Shown: positions 1-10,910 of the stretch, piece after piece
How positions within the stretch are numbered: the first letter of the stretch is position 1
Layout of the letters: each line of letters opens with the position of its first letter
Assembly: GCA_963995505.1 (NCBI GenBank)
Contig: OZ023190.1
Coordinates: forward strand, 11,526,092 to 11,590,091
Reading direction: 5' to 3'
Source: Hypericum androsaemum
Taxonomy: Eukaryota; Streptophyta; Magnoliopsida; Malpighiales; Hypericaceae
Length of the DNA stretch: 64,000 nucleotides
Made by a program: the position numbers and the translations under genes
Notes under the pieces: generated by a model
What the model was told of the DNA's origin: nothing
The model's input: only the letters and a program-made list of their open reading frames with translations
The model's database searches: none

Positions 1-1358
1 AATTTGATGACGTGGCAACTAAAAAACCAAAAAAAATCCCTTTTCTTTATTCAAAAAAATACGGCGAGTATGTAGTTGAAAAGACCTAATTGCCCTCAGG
101 CAAAAAACAATTAAAAAATAAAAAACCTTTTCCTCTCCTCCTCTCTCTCGCCCACTCTCTTCCCTCCTCCCCTCCCCTGGGACCAAAATCGAAAATTTTT
201 TTTGACCTGGGACCGAATACTGTAGCAAATAGTGATTTTTTTTGAAAATTTCGTACTGTAGCATTTTTGAAAATTTTGGTTAGAAATCTAAAAAACTCGA
301 AAAAGGGGTCTTAGATTCTTCTATTTTTGCAAATTTTTGTACTGTAGTACCATTATTTTTGTTAAAATAATGAAAAATCTAAAAAAATCGAAAATTTGGT
401 CTTCGATTCTTTTTCTATTTTTCAAAATTTTCGTACTATAGCACCATTATTTTTGTTAAAATAATGAACAATCTTAAAAAACTTCGAAAATGGGTCTTAC
501 ATTCTTCTTATATTTTTGAAAAAATTTATACTGTAGCACCATTAATTTTGTTAAAATAATGAAAAATCTAAAAAACTCGAAAAATGGGTCTTAGATTTAA
601 GACCAATTTTCGAGTTTTTTAGATTTTTTATTATCTTAACAAAAATAATATTGCTACAGTGTACTTACATTATCTTTGTAAGTTTTTTTCCATTTTCGTT
701 ACTACAGTCGTTTTTTACTATTGCTACAGTACCATTTACTATTGCTGCAGTACGCGTTTCTATTGCTACAGTACACTAATGGTCCCATGTCGAAATTTTT
801 TTTCGATTTTGGTCCCAGGTCGAAAACATTCTTTCGACTACGGAAGTCGAAAAAAAATTTCGGTTTGCTCCCAGGTCGAAAAAAAATTTCGACCTACGCT
901 CCCTAGGTCGAAATTTTTTTTCGACCTTAGAAAGGAACACCATTTTGGAAATTTTTTAAACAGCAACACCATATTGGTAAATAAACTTGTATAGTAACAC
1001 CATATTGGGCAAAAAACCCCAGTGGGGCCGTTGTTAGCCAGGTGGAGTCTCCGGTTACCTTGCTCCCCATCTCCCCACAGCCCAAGAAGAACCTAAACCA
1101 GACCCGGTATAGAGAAAGAACAACGACAACAACTTGGATTCGGCCGCACACGATTACCCCGAATCCGAAGAGCGCCACCAACGCGAGCTCAAAGCCGGCC
1201 TCCACCCACTCAAGGTTCCTCTTCTTTTCCCCGATTCTATCTCTATTTTTTTTAATATTAATTTTAGCTTCGTGTCGTAGGAAGGAAATGGGGGTAGGAA
1301 CTTTTGAATAAAGAAATGGGATTTTTTTTTGATTTTTTAGTTGCCACGTCATCAAATT
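1..1358. mobile_element. Truncated TIR / fold-back DNA transposon
   Basis: Positions 1-58 are repeated as the reverse complement at about 1304-1358; both arms carry the segment around gatgacgtggcaac. This is a terminal-inverted-repeat element whose left end lies outside the window, since the right side runs on past 1358. Inside, 250-590 holds four direct units of about 92 bp (each with gtactgtagca, ttgttaaaataatg and a run of aatctaaaaaactcg). They are followed by an inverted unit at about 597-660, so this part can fold back. A GC-richer block at 1040-1240 could be captured DNA, but I recognise no gene in it. Superfamily not established; Mutator-like is possible. Confidence 0.55.
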
Positions 1359-1906
1359 CGGGTAAAATTTTAATCCTACATGGTGTGCCACGTAGGATAA
1401 AAACGTCATCGTTCTGACACGACAAACGACAAGCGACAAGGATGCTAACTAGGCTCGGACATTTATCCGAGCCTTTAATTGATGAGTCTGGAAAACCACA
1501 TTGGACCTCTTTGATGAGTTTTAAACCACAAATTTTTATGTGTCAAAGACTCAAACCGTACTAAATTAGACTTTTCCGTAATAATTTTAGGTATAATATT
1601 TTTTTATTCGACATGCTTAAACTTTTACTGAAGTCTCTTACCAATTACTATTAAATATTAAGCACCCAAAAAGGCCAAACAATACCGTGCCATTTCTTGC
1701 AGCCAAAAAGAGGAAAAGGAATAATACCATCGCATTAACGATATACATCGATTGCTGAGAGTTTACAGGCCGAGAAACAGAATCAAATAGATTAGGGAGC
1801 CTTAGGTACAAAGTTGAGGCTGAAAGCTGCATATATTCTGTTAAATAATAAATATTGATATAGTCCACTGGAAATGTCTTGGTATTTGATTTAGTTTCGA
1901 AACGCG

Positions 1907-1954
<48 letters not shown>

Positions 1955-2110
1955 AAGGACAGTATACCAAAATGTTTGAAATTATTAACCAAAAGAATAA
2001 AGACGAATTCCCAATTGTCAATTGCATGCACAAAAGCACCAACCCTATTAAGGGATAAAGTCTGATGGGCCCACCCATTGAGGGGAAACTTTTCCTTCCA
2101 CCATCCCTCC
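1359..2110. other. Intergenic, AT-rich, with (AT)n microsatellite
   Basis: No gene is recognisable. A pure (AT)n run lies at about 1908-1950. The open frames here are low-complexity translations or chance frames. Confidence 0.6.
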
Positions 2111-2111
2111 C

Positions 2112-2119
2112 TATATTAA
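2112..2119 (+). promoter_or_regulatory. Putative TATA box of the HIPP gene
   Basis: TATATTAA lies about 110 bp upstream of the ATG at 2227. It is followed by a CT-rich leader (2190-2220), typical of a plant 5' UTR. Confidence 0.5.
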
Positions 2120-2226
2120 AATCCATCAAGCATTTCCTTCCAAGTTGTTCTCCTTGAAGCATTTTCAACCCATCCTCAAAAAGCTCTTTCTCATCTCTTC
2201 TTCTGCTTCCTCCTCTCTCCTACTAA

Positions 2227-3514
2227 ATGGCACCCTTTGTAGTTCTTCCTGCAGAAGCAAACAAGGCAGAGCCAAGACCTCATCCCCATGAACCCAACAA
2301 GCAACCACAAGTACCCAACTGCACCAACAACAAGCAGCCAGAGTCTAAAGAGCCTCCTCTGGTGGAAGAAAACCCTGAACCACCACCTCTCAAGTACAAG
2401 GTAGTATAAAACAAACTAGAAGAAGTCTTTGCTCTTTTCTGTTTAATTCTTATAAAACCATCTTTCCTTTTCTGCTCCTCTATATTTGTTTTGATCTTCT
2501 CAGACATGGGTCTTGAAAGTCTCCATCCACTGCGAAGGATGCAAGAGGAAAGTCAAAAAAATTCTTGGCAGCATCGATGGTACGTTCAAAAAATTTGTTA
2601 TAGATTACTGAATATTGCCATATTTGGACGTCATTTGAAATTAATTTTTAGGTGTTTACGAGACGAATATCGACTTAAGGCAACAGAAGGTGACGGTCAT
2701 AGGGAACGTGGAGTCGGACACTCTGATCAAGAAGCTGGTCAAGACGGGGAAGCACGCGGAGCTATGGCCGGAGACCCAGAAAGAGAAGAAGAAGAAGAAG
2801 AAGAAGAAAGGCAAGTCCAAGGACAAGGACAAGGCAGAAGAAACCGGCAGTGACCCGGAAAGCGGCGAAGAAGGCGGCGGCGACCCCCACCAAAACGACG
2901 ACGTTGCAGCTGCTAGCGAGAAAGCGACGGCCAAAGCTGAAGTTGTTCAACAAGTTCAAGTCCTCGATAACGGAACCACCACCGTTAAAGCCGGTGGACC
3001 GGTCAAGGAGGTCAAGTTCGACGTGAAACCGGTGGCCGAGGGTGAAGAGCGGACTGGCGGTGGCGGCGGAGGTAAGAAGAAGAAAAAGAAGGGGCACAAA
3101 GGCGGCGTCTCGATCAACGTTGGTCAAAGCGACGGTGGGGGCGGTTGGGATGGGGGACATCAGTACCCAGCTCACCACCCGGTCGATTTCGCGACCGGTC
3201 CGCTCGGTCATGGCCCGGTTCCGAATGTGGCCATCCATAGCCCGCCACGTCATCAGGTGTACCACTATCCGCCGGCGGAGAATTACTACTCGCCGCCGGT
3301 GTACGCCGTCAGCTACAACACGGCGCCGTATCCGAGCGCAAGCCACGGCGCTGCGTATTACTACGCCCCGCGGGATCCGGTGTCGTACGCGTGCATGCAC
3401 CCGGGAACGGCAAGCGAGCCTCCGCCGTCGGATCTTGAGGCGTACGTGTCTCAGCCGTCCGATTCGTTCGAGCTTTTGAGCGACGAGAATCCCAATGCAT
3501 GTAGGGTTATGTGA
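2227..3514 (+). CDS. Heavy-metal-associated isoprenylated plant protein (HIPP)
   Basis: Exons 2227-2400, 2504-2579 and 2652-3514 (370 aa) join in phase with GT-AG introns. Residues 1-58 are Pro-rich. Residues about 60-122 form one HMA domain with the metal-binding CEGC motif (Cys68, Cys71) in the context KVSIHCEGCKRKV, followed by GVYETNID and KHAELWP. A Lys-rich tract (about 125-145) and a Gly/Lys tract follow, then a long Tyr/Pro/His-rich tail. The protein ends in CRVM, a CaaX box for farnesylation. HIPPs are known to bind metals such as Cd, Cu or Zn and to act in metal homeostasis and stress responses at membranes or in the nucleus. This one has a single HMA domain and a long basic linker. 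Exon 3 is much more GC-rich than its surroundings. The subfamily member cannot be named from sequence alone. Confidence 0.93.
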
Positions 3515-5223
3515 AAGTGGGGAATTTAGGGATATGGGAAAGAAATAGTACTGCTTGTGCTTTTAAAATGACGGGGTAATTTTGTACTTAGTTAATGCAG
3601 TACCTCCTCAGCTTTCACTAGCTGTCTCCTTTTTAAGCTCTTACTTCTTTTAAGATGGTGAATTTTTCATTTAAAAAAAATGAGAATTCTGTTAATAGAG
3701 TTCAGAAAAAGTATTGTAAATATGTTGGGAGAAAATTAAACAAAATCGGCAGAATAACGAGTTTTAAGTTTTAACTATCTATTAGGAATATCGATTTCCG
3801 GGTTATAGGTACAGAAGTAGTTACTCCCAATGGAGAGTTTGTTGTTAAAATTTTCATAGTCGAATTTATGTGGTTGTCTGCTAAAATTTGTAATTGGTAC
3901 TAACAACTTTGTTTAATTTTTTCCCAACAATACTTATATCTATAAAATTTACATTTGTAAATATCTATGAGGACAAGAGTTTAAATTTGACATGTATCTA
4001 ACATTTAGCTTTCAAAAAAAATACTTATATCTATATTATTTTTTCGGACGACCATTTGCATAATTTCTATATTTTAGACTATTGCTAATTGTTTCGTGCT
4101 ACCGAGGTGCACTAATCAAGAGTTTATTTTGTATTTACACTCATTTCGATGATTTCCATAGATTTTAACCTACTTAGCTTTCTCCGGAACAAATGAATTC
4201 TACATATAATTTCTAAATTTTTGTATCTAAAGTCAAACACGGACGAAACTCGGAACTACATATTTTAGCGCTGAATTTAACTAATTTTATGTAGCCGCAG
4301 AGTATCAGATTACGCCATTTCACGCCAAAGTTTGGATGTTTCGAGAAGCTCTGCGCAAAAAAATTCCCCCTCCATTAAGTTTCCGTAACTGAAACTTGTA
4401 GCTATATGTAGGCCCCTTTGATATTGCAAAAGCTTATTTTCTGACTTGTAAAGGGCTTCATGACGACGGTGATGTAAAGTAAATTAAAGTCTAAAATTTG
4501 AGGTTTTGGTGTCACTTTCAAACAGGTTTCCTTTGAACAGAATGATGAAGTTTTTGTGTTTTGACGGGTTCCTCCAAATCTTTCCATTAAAGTACACAAT
4601 GTATAACCATTTAAGGAGTTTGTATTTGCGTTAAAATTTGGATAGGAAATTTTTCTTCCGATACGGGTGTGGATGAGTGAACAATGATAGTAATTTTGTG
4701 GACAAGTTTGATATGAGTGACAAAATATATCGTGATTTAGGCAACTATTTATAGATAGGAACTCGTGATTTTCGACAAGAGAAAATGTGACTATTCATTT
4801 TTCTCAACTTTTGCAAACGATAGAAAGGACAATATCTCAAGTAGCCTTAGTACTTGGTTACAAAGCCATGGTCCGACTAGGCCAAATTTGGATTAGTCAT
4901 TATTCAGATTTAAAAATAATTACTTTGGTCAAACCCTATCAAGAACTTAGCGGGACAAGACATTTTGCTTAGTCCCGTGTTTAATCTCCTGCCTCCTCTC
5001 GGTTTCGTGTGGATCTAGCCCGGAATAACAGAGAAAACATATACACTTTTCCTTTTCGTAGTGTTTTTCTCTTTGGGTTTTGGCTATGTAAGGGTTTTTA
5101 CCGAGGTTTGATGGCTGCTACCTCTCGCGAGGTTATTCGACATTTTTCTTTGTAAATATTATTACATAAATAGAAAATTACTTATAAAAAAATTTGATTA
5201 GTCAATTTAGTCGATGTTCGAGA
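3515..5223. other. Intergenic, AT-rich
   Basis: This follows the HIPP 3' end. Nothing is recognisable as a gene; the short open frames at 4400-4970 lack family features. Confidence 0.6.
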
Positions 5224-7060
5224 TTTTTTTATAAGTAAAATACTTCATTAATAAAACAAAAAACAGAAAATACAAACAGAAACGAAAATAAAAGGAAAAA
5301 ACAAAAGAAAAAAACTTAATTGTATCTACAATGCTCTACCCAAACCTATAACAATTTAACCCACCACTTACCCGAGATATCCCTACCCATGAGTTCCCCA
5401 ACCACCCTCCAATAGATAACTCACCCTCGTTTAGTGTACGAGATTGTAACTGAGGACCTCACTAAACCCAGTGAGAAAAGAGCTGCCTCGTATACATTGC
5501 TACACAAAATCAAGCTCTCTAAAAGAATAAAAGCGAACATGCTCGTTATTTACAATTCCTATCCTAAAATTGACCCGTACAAGACGGGTCCCTACATTAC
5601 CTAACCCTGAGAGAGTCCCAATACAATTCAAACTTCTGATTACCAATATCTTTTAGAGTTCTAGACTAAAGTAACCATTCTTGAGCCCGATTATAGATTG
5701 AATGCTTGAGAAACTCAAGATTGTATTATTTTTATTCAAAGATTACCAGACCTTTCCTGCCATTCCACCATGCACCACTCCACACGCAAATATTCATAGA
5801 AAAGAGTTCGCACCAGGCCAGATCCATTCGCTTCACGAAATGGTCCCAGATGGACCGAGAAAATGGGCAAAGGAGCAAGAGATGTACCACCGTCTCATAC
5901 TCTTCAAGGCAAAAGGGACAGAGCGCCTCCCACGATTGAATTCTCTTCATTCTAATCACCATATCACGTGTCTAAATACGTCCTTGGATCGCAAACCATT
6001 TGAAATAGTCCATCTTAAGTGGAATCAAACCCGTCCATACCTTTCGAAGTTCCTTGATCATTGGCGTGACAGAAAAATCAATTTCTTTTATACGTCTTCT
6101 CTAAGAGAAAGCCGAGTACCCATTATCATCCCATCTCCTAACAATAGTATCTGTTATCCCATGTCTCACCTAACAATCTTCAAGAGTTTCCATAAGTTGA
6201 TCAACCATTTCTTCTTCGAAGCTCCTAAGCGACCTCCTCCAGTGTAGAGTCCAAAACCACTCACCGTCCGACCACCGGCCACAATCAACAATTAAGGCTA
6301 ATTTCTGAGTTGAAATCATATGGAGCCTACTAAATCTCTCATTCAATGACGAATCCCCGCTCCAAACGTCCTCCCACAAGAAGAAGGACAAACCATCCCC
6401 CAATTTGAGATCAATCCCATCTTTGAAATCCTCCCTCAACGAATCACCTTCCAAAGCGAGAGAGCTAATATTGCTCCAATTGCTTCCGAATTTACCTGCC
6501 GGAATAGAAATTGATGAAGATTTCTTGAAAGAGTGGATTCCAACAACCACATTAGCCCATAATGAATCTCCATCTCGGCAGAATTTCCAAACCCATTAAT
6601 ACGGAAGAGACTTGTTCATGAGCAGCACAGATTCGAACCCCAAACCGCCCATATCTTTTGGTTTACAGACCGAGTCCTAATTGATCATTGAAGCTTTGGT
6701 CACCTCCACATCTCCGGACCACAAAAATCTCCTGATTTTCTTCTCAAATTCTGAGCAAATACCTTTAGGAACTAGGAAGAGTGACAGATAGTAGATTGGA
6801 AGGCATGAAAGAAGTGATTTGATTAGAGTCACTCGGCCCCCAAATGATAGGAGATTTCTTTTCCAATTCCCAAACTTTTTTTCAATAGCGTCCAAAACCG
6901 GCTTCCATCCGGACATTTTCTTCATGTTATCACCTAAAGGCATCCCAAGATATTTGATTGGCAATTGGGCACCATTGCACCCCCAATACCAAAATCGCTT
7001 CCGATACAACCTCATCATTAGCACTAATGGATATCCGAGATGAATATGATTAATTTATAC
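5224..7060 (-). mobile_element. 5'-truncated L1-type LINE (3' part of ORF2)
   Basis: Read on the minus strand, 7024-6677 encodes the end of a plant LINE reverse transcriptase, with KYLGMPLG, GRVTLIKS and the following FLWSG motifs. Positions 6550-6170 encode the next stretch (FFLWEDVWSG). Positions 5962-5732 encode a zf-RVT zinc-binding region (CPFCLEEYETVVHLLLLCPF). The frame is interrupted between these pieces. Poly-T on the plus strand at about 5224-5231 looks like the poly(A) tail of the minus-strand element. The endonuclease and catalytic reverse transcriptase core are missing, consistent with 5' truncation on integration. No convincing target-site duplication was found. Confidence 0.8.
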
Positions 7061-7221
7061 AGAATTAAGAACTTCTTGAATGAGACAAATCAGAATAGCC
7101 AGATAATTCTTGTAAGTGGCAGAAGTGACAGAAGCTGTTAATTTATTACATTAATAGCCAGATAATCACTTATATTAAACACAAGTAACAGTAGTGACTA
7201 TCGTTAAGCTTGGCAATTATG

Positions 7222-8924
7222 TTATATTTTGTTAAGCTTGGCAAGAAGGTAAACAGTGGCAGAAGTGACGCTTGGAATAAAGACATCGTTGGGGATAGCC
7301 TTAGGTGCCAATCTCTGCTTTATGAACAATGCAGCTGCGGGTACCCCAAAGATGAAGAGGAGTGTGTCCTTGGATCCAAAACCGGTAAACCCAGAGTGAA
7401 TTATTAGTTCTTGCAGCACCTTTTGGAATTTTTCTTTCGACATGGTCTCATTTTGGCCACGGTAGTGACTCTGCAAGGAATAATAAATATATGACGAATG
7501 TGACAATTAATTTACTCTCTTACAAAAAAGAATAATATTAAATCGTGAGAAAATAATTACCTCGTATACTTCTTTTAGTTTCTCCTTTTTCGGGATACAG
7601 AATTGTGTGCTGTTGAGACTCTTGTTAATTTCTCTGTTGAAAATGAAAGGGCAAAAGCGCTTAATTACGATCCCACTCACAATTAGAACAAATTGTAGTG
7701 TTGTTAGAATTAGGGGTCCAGATTCAGATAAGGAGAGATTCACAAATATTGAGAGGTGGTAAACAAATTAATAGATATACTAACAAGAACCCTTCTTCTC
7801 CACTGTTTTTCTTCACGGAGTAATAATATCTCATTCATTTTAAAAAAATCCTTTTGCACCTTCATTTTCAATAGTAAAACGAGCAAAAAATAAAAAATAA
7901 TAATCGATAAATTAAATTGTGTACTCGACAGTTTTGCAGACTGCTTGGTAGAAATCGGCCAGATTCATCTCCTTGTCTGCTCCATCTAAAAATTTCATGT
8001 AGCACTCTTCGATTATGGAAGCCTCTTTTCCATTGAATTGATCACTTCCTGTAATTATTTTCCCCCCAATATAACATATGGACGTTATAGTTACCTTTCA
8101 CAAAGCATATTGTATTATGAATACATTAAAATATACTTTCTGTCGAGAGAAAAAAAAGGCATAACATATTAATGTTTTTCATGTCATTGACTTAAAAAAA
8201 AACAGCTTGCTATCCCATCTGCCTAGAGAAAAACAACCACGATAAAAAATTCATATTACTCGAATGTGATAATCTTTAATTATTCATCTTGTCGTTCCTT
8301 ACTTTCGATGGAAGGAGTCTCTCCTATTTCATCGGATAAAATTGACAAGAACTCAGAAATTGAATCTCCGGATTGAATTAATTTCAAGGCCATTGTCCGA
8401 TAAGTAGGCTTCAAGAATATCCCTGTGGGTAGAGACAAGTTATTACCTTAACCTCTAAATTTGTACCTAAACATAGGCCAACCTTTTGTTTAGGTCTCCG
8501 TACATATAAATGTAAATAGCCAAACTCTGGTTCTAAACTTCTAATCTCATAAATAATGCAAAAAATCTCCAATAGTTCATTCACAGGTATGATTTTGTAT
8601 ATTCAATGATAAAATTTTACTAAGCGACGATTTTATGATAAACAACACTACACAGTAAAACTGGTGGAAATTACATATTCCACTTTCTAATTCATAAATT
8701 TTATTAAAAGAATGATGATCGAATTTTTTTCGAAGACCACCATAAAATTATTAAAAAATTCTCGTCAAGGGACATTAAAGATTTAATGCACACAATACAA
8801 CCCCTTCAAGATGAATATTAGTGGAAATTCATGTCATTTATAGAGACAAACACAAGTTTTTTATGCAGAGGAGAAATGCAGATGATTTTGTACCTGGAGC
8901 TAATCTCATCAAGGCTTGACCCAT
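7222..8924 (-). CDS. EF-hand-like plant protein of unknown function
   Basis: Five exons on the minus strand: 8924-8894, 8422-8303, 8048-7925, 7633-7561 and 7470-7222. All junctions are GT-AG and in phase, giving 198 aa. It starts MGQALMRLAP; Gly2 could be myristoylated, but this is not certain. Residues about 60-115 are helical and resemble a degenerate EF-hand: the loop around FLDGADKEMNLADF lacks several Ca ligands. Residues about 127-145 (KEKFQKVLQELI) look like a second helical unit. Residues 153-166 (LLFIFGVPAAALFI) are hydrophobic and could be a membrane segment or buried helix. I recognise the pattern as a conserved plant family but cannot assign a name or function. The intact multi-exon frame suggests a live gene. 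The start rests on the short first exon and is the least certain part. Confidence 0.8.
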
Positions 8925-9328
8925 TTCGATTCACCTCAAATTCTGATATTGTCACAGTGTCCGTCTTAGGGATTGAAAGAGATCTGCAATTTTTAAACCT
9001 TTGATGAAATAATGAAAAGAGATCTGTGATCTCTTGTACGTGGGCCTCGGGTAATTGGCACTTACAAGACTTGTAAGCTAGGTACAGAATATCTCATTCT
9101 TTGTTTGGAAGCAAGACTAAGAAGATGCAGCAAATGAAATACACTTTGTCAAAATTACCGGATATTCAGACATCGACTAATTCGAGAAACAAGAAACATT
9201 ATACGAAATTTGCAAGGGAATTCCAAGAATAACCAAACAAGAAACTTTTTTTTGCAAATTATAAATTCGTTTATAGTGGTTTTTAATCTTCTTCTAAGAA
9301 CCTGTCACCCCACCTTCTCCGCCCTCTC
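8925..9328. other. Upstream region of the EF-hand-like gene
   Basis: AT-rich sequence between the minus-strand gene start and the Cassandra element; it probably contains the promoter. No clear TATA box was picked out. Confidence 0.4.
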
Positions 9329-9936
9329 TGTGACGCCCCGTGATTTGACCGACTGGCTCCATAGACCAACACAGGTCTTTTCTAACGTGTTTTGTCCTCA
9401 CTCGCACGCACCTTGGGAAATTTTCCAGGAGGTCACCCATCCTGATCCTACTCCCGGCCAAACGCGTTTAACCTTGGAGTTCTCTCAAGATGTGTGCCAG
9501 AAAAGAAGGTGCACCTTATTGATATGGATAGTACCAATCAAATCACTTAAGGCATTTCAGACAGTACATATCATTTACGGGGTATCACATTCACCCCTCC
9601 TTAAATACGCGACGTCCTCGTCGCGCCAGACAGAACACAGAACAGTCCCAGAAGCGTAATTGCTCTGATACCATATGTGACACCCCGTGATTTGACCGAC
9701 TGGCTCCACAGACCAACACAGGTCTTTTCCAACGTGTTTTGTCCTCACTTGCACGCACCCTGGGAAACTTCCCAGGAGGTCACCCATCCTGATCCTACTT
9801 CCGACCAAACGCGTTCAACCTTGGAGTTCTCTCAAGATGTGTGCCAGAAAAGAAGGTGCACCTTATTGATATGGATAGTACCAATCAAATCACTTAAGGC
9901 ATTTCAGACAGTACATATCATTTACGGGGTATCACA
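9329..9936 (-). mobile_element. Complete Cassandra TRIM retrotransposon
   Basis: Two near-identical 261-bp LTRs (9329-9589 and 9676-9936) start TGTGA and end TCACA. They flank only 86 bp of internal DNA. Read on the minus strand, the primer-binding site TGGTATCAGAGC lies at 9673-9662 next to the 5' LTR. A polypurine tract lies at 9600-9590 next to the 3' LTR. Each LTR contains a stretch resembling plant 5S rRNA, the known hallmark of Cassandra. The flanking 5-mers ctctc and ccctc differ at one base, fitting an aged 5-bp target duplication. It has no coding capacity, so its movement would depend on proteins from another element. Confidence 0.9.
9424..9483 (-). promoter_or_regulatory. 5S-rRNA-like Pol III promoter segment in Cassandra 3' LTR
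   Basis: On the minus strand this reads aactcc, then ttaaacgcg, gggagtag and aggatgggtgacctcctgg. These match the internal control region (box A, intermediate element, box C) of plant 5S rRNA. A second copy lies in the other LTR at about 9770-9830. The matches are degraded and the rest of the 5S gene is absent, so this is not a functional 5S gene. Confidence 0.8.
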
Positions 9937-10139
9937 CCCTCCCTCCATAGTTCTTCATGTCCTCCTCCCCTCTACTCACCACCTCCACCTCCACTCATCT
10001 CCTCCTTCTCTCCCCCTAGGCCAGCGTCCACCACAGATCTGATCACCACCTCACCATATCCGGCTTTCATCTCACCAGATCCGACCTCCAACTCACCGAA
10101 TTTAGCCACCACTGTCTCAGATCTGTCCTCCTTAGAATT
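9937..10139. other. Spacer between TRIM elements
   Basis: CT/CA-rich unique sequence (ctccacctcc and similar). No gene seen. Confidence 0.4.
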
Positions 10140-10166
10140 TTCATCTCCAACTCAAAATCTTAAGGC

Positions 10167-10327
10167 AATGAGTAGGATGGGCTAATTTATAAGTGTTGAA
10201 AATCCACAAACCCATTACCTTAAGATTTTTAGTTAGATATGAAGATTTTAACATGGTATCAAAGTCAATTACTCTAACGTTGTGCTCGCACCGATGGGTC
10301 TTATTAGAGTAATTGACTCTGATACCA
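10167..10327. mobile_element. TRIM LTR joined head-to-head at the primer-binding site
   Basis: A degraded plus-strand TRIM LTR ends at 10253 (gaagattttaaca) and is followed by TGGTATCAAAGT. The inverse motif ends at 10327, next to the minus-strand LTR at 10328. Positions 10254-10327 form an inverted repeat with arms of about 23 bp (tggtatcaaagtcaattact and its complement) around a loop of about 28 nt. Two TRIM halves are therefore joined in opposite orientation through their primer-binding sites. Confidence 0.65.
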
Positions 10328-10673
10328 TGTTAGAATATTCATTTCCAACCCAAAACTTTAAGACAATGGGTTGATGAATTTTTAACACTTATAAACTAGC
10401 CCATCCAAGTCGCAATAACCGATATGAGATTCTCAACACGCACCCCCAAATGAAACCCATTGGGTCGAAGATTGCACGGACTTTGACTTCGCCACCGTGC
10501 AGGAAATGGGGGTCGTGCGAGCACAACAATAGGCACGTGATCAACCTGCTCTGATACCATGTTAGAATCTTCATATCCAACCCAAAACCTTAAGGCAATG
10601 AATAGGTGGATCATCCACACATATAAACCAGCCCAACCCACTTGCTACTTTCGATGTGGGATTCTCTCTAACA
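10328..10673 (-). mobile_element. Complete TRIM retrotransposon (short-LTR family)
   Basis: LTRs of 111 bp (10328-10438) and 114 bp (10560-10673) start TGTTAGA and end TCTAACA or CTCAACA. On the minus strand the primer-binding site TGGTATCAGAGC lies at 10559-10548. A purine-rich tract (catttgggggtgcg) adjoins the 3' LTR at about 10452-10439. The internal region is 121 bp with no coding sequence. This is the classic plant TRIM layout and is unrelated in LTR sequence to the Cassandra copy nearby. Confidence 0.8.
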
Positions 10674-10910
10674 GATTAGTCCGAGTGTGATAGGTTAATT
10701 TATAAGTATTGAAAATCTACCAATATGTTGCCTTAAGGTTAGATATGAAGATTCTAACATAGTTTCAGTGTCAATTAGTCTAACGAGACCCATAGGCTTC
10801 ATTTGAGGAGGTGTGTTAGAGAGAATCTCACATCGGAAGTAGCAAGTAGGTTGAGCTGATTCACTTACTCAATGCCTTAAGGTTTTGGGTTGGATATGGA
10901 GATTCTAACA
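10674..10910 (+). mobile_element. TRIM copy in the opposite orientation, partial 5' LTR
   Basis: A partial LTR ends at 10759 (gattctaaca). It is followed by a mutated primer-binding site (tagtttcagtgtc) and a purine tract (tttgaggagg). A 97-bp LTR at 10814-10910 (tgttagagagaat to gattctaaca) closes the copy. It belongs to the same family as the minus-strand copy at 10328-10673. Confidence 0.7.

Noticed and set aside
2656..3400. Antisense open frames over the HIPP third exon
   Set aside because: GC-rich coding DNA often gives open antisense frames; no domain or splice support.
5224..7060. Target-site duplication for the truncated LINE (cgaga near 5219 and 7037)
   Set aside because: Only 5 bp, and the 5' border is not defined; too short for a LINE duplication.
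9424..9830. Possible 5S rRNA genes
   Set aside because: Only the internal control region is similar, it lies inside matched LTRs, and the rest of a 5S gene is missing. They are Cassandra LTRs.
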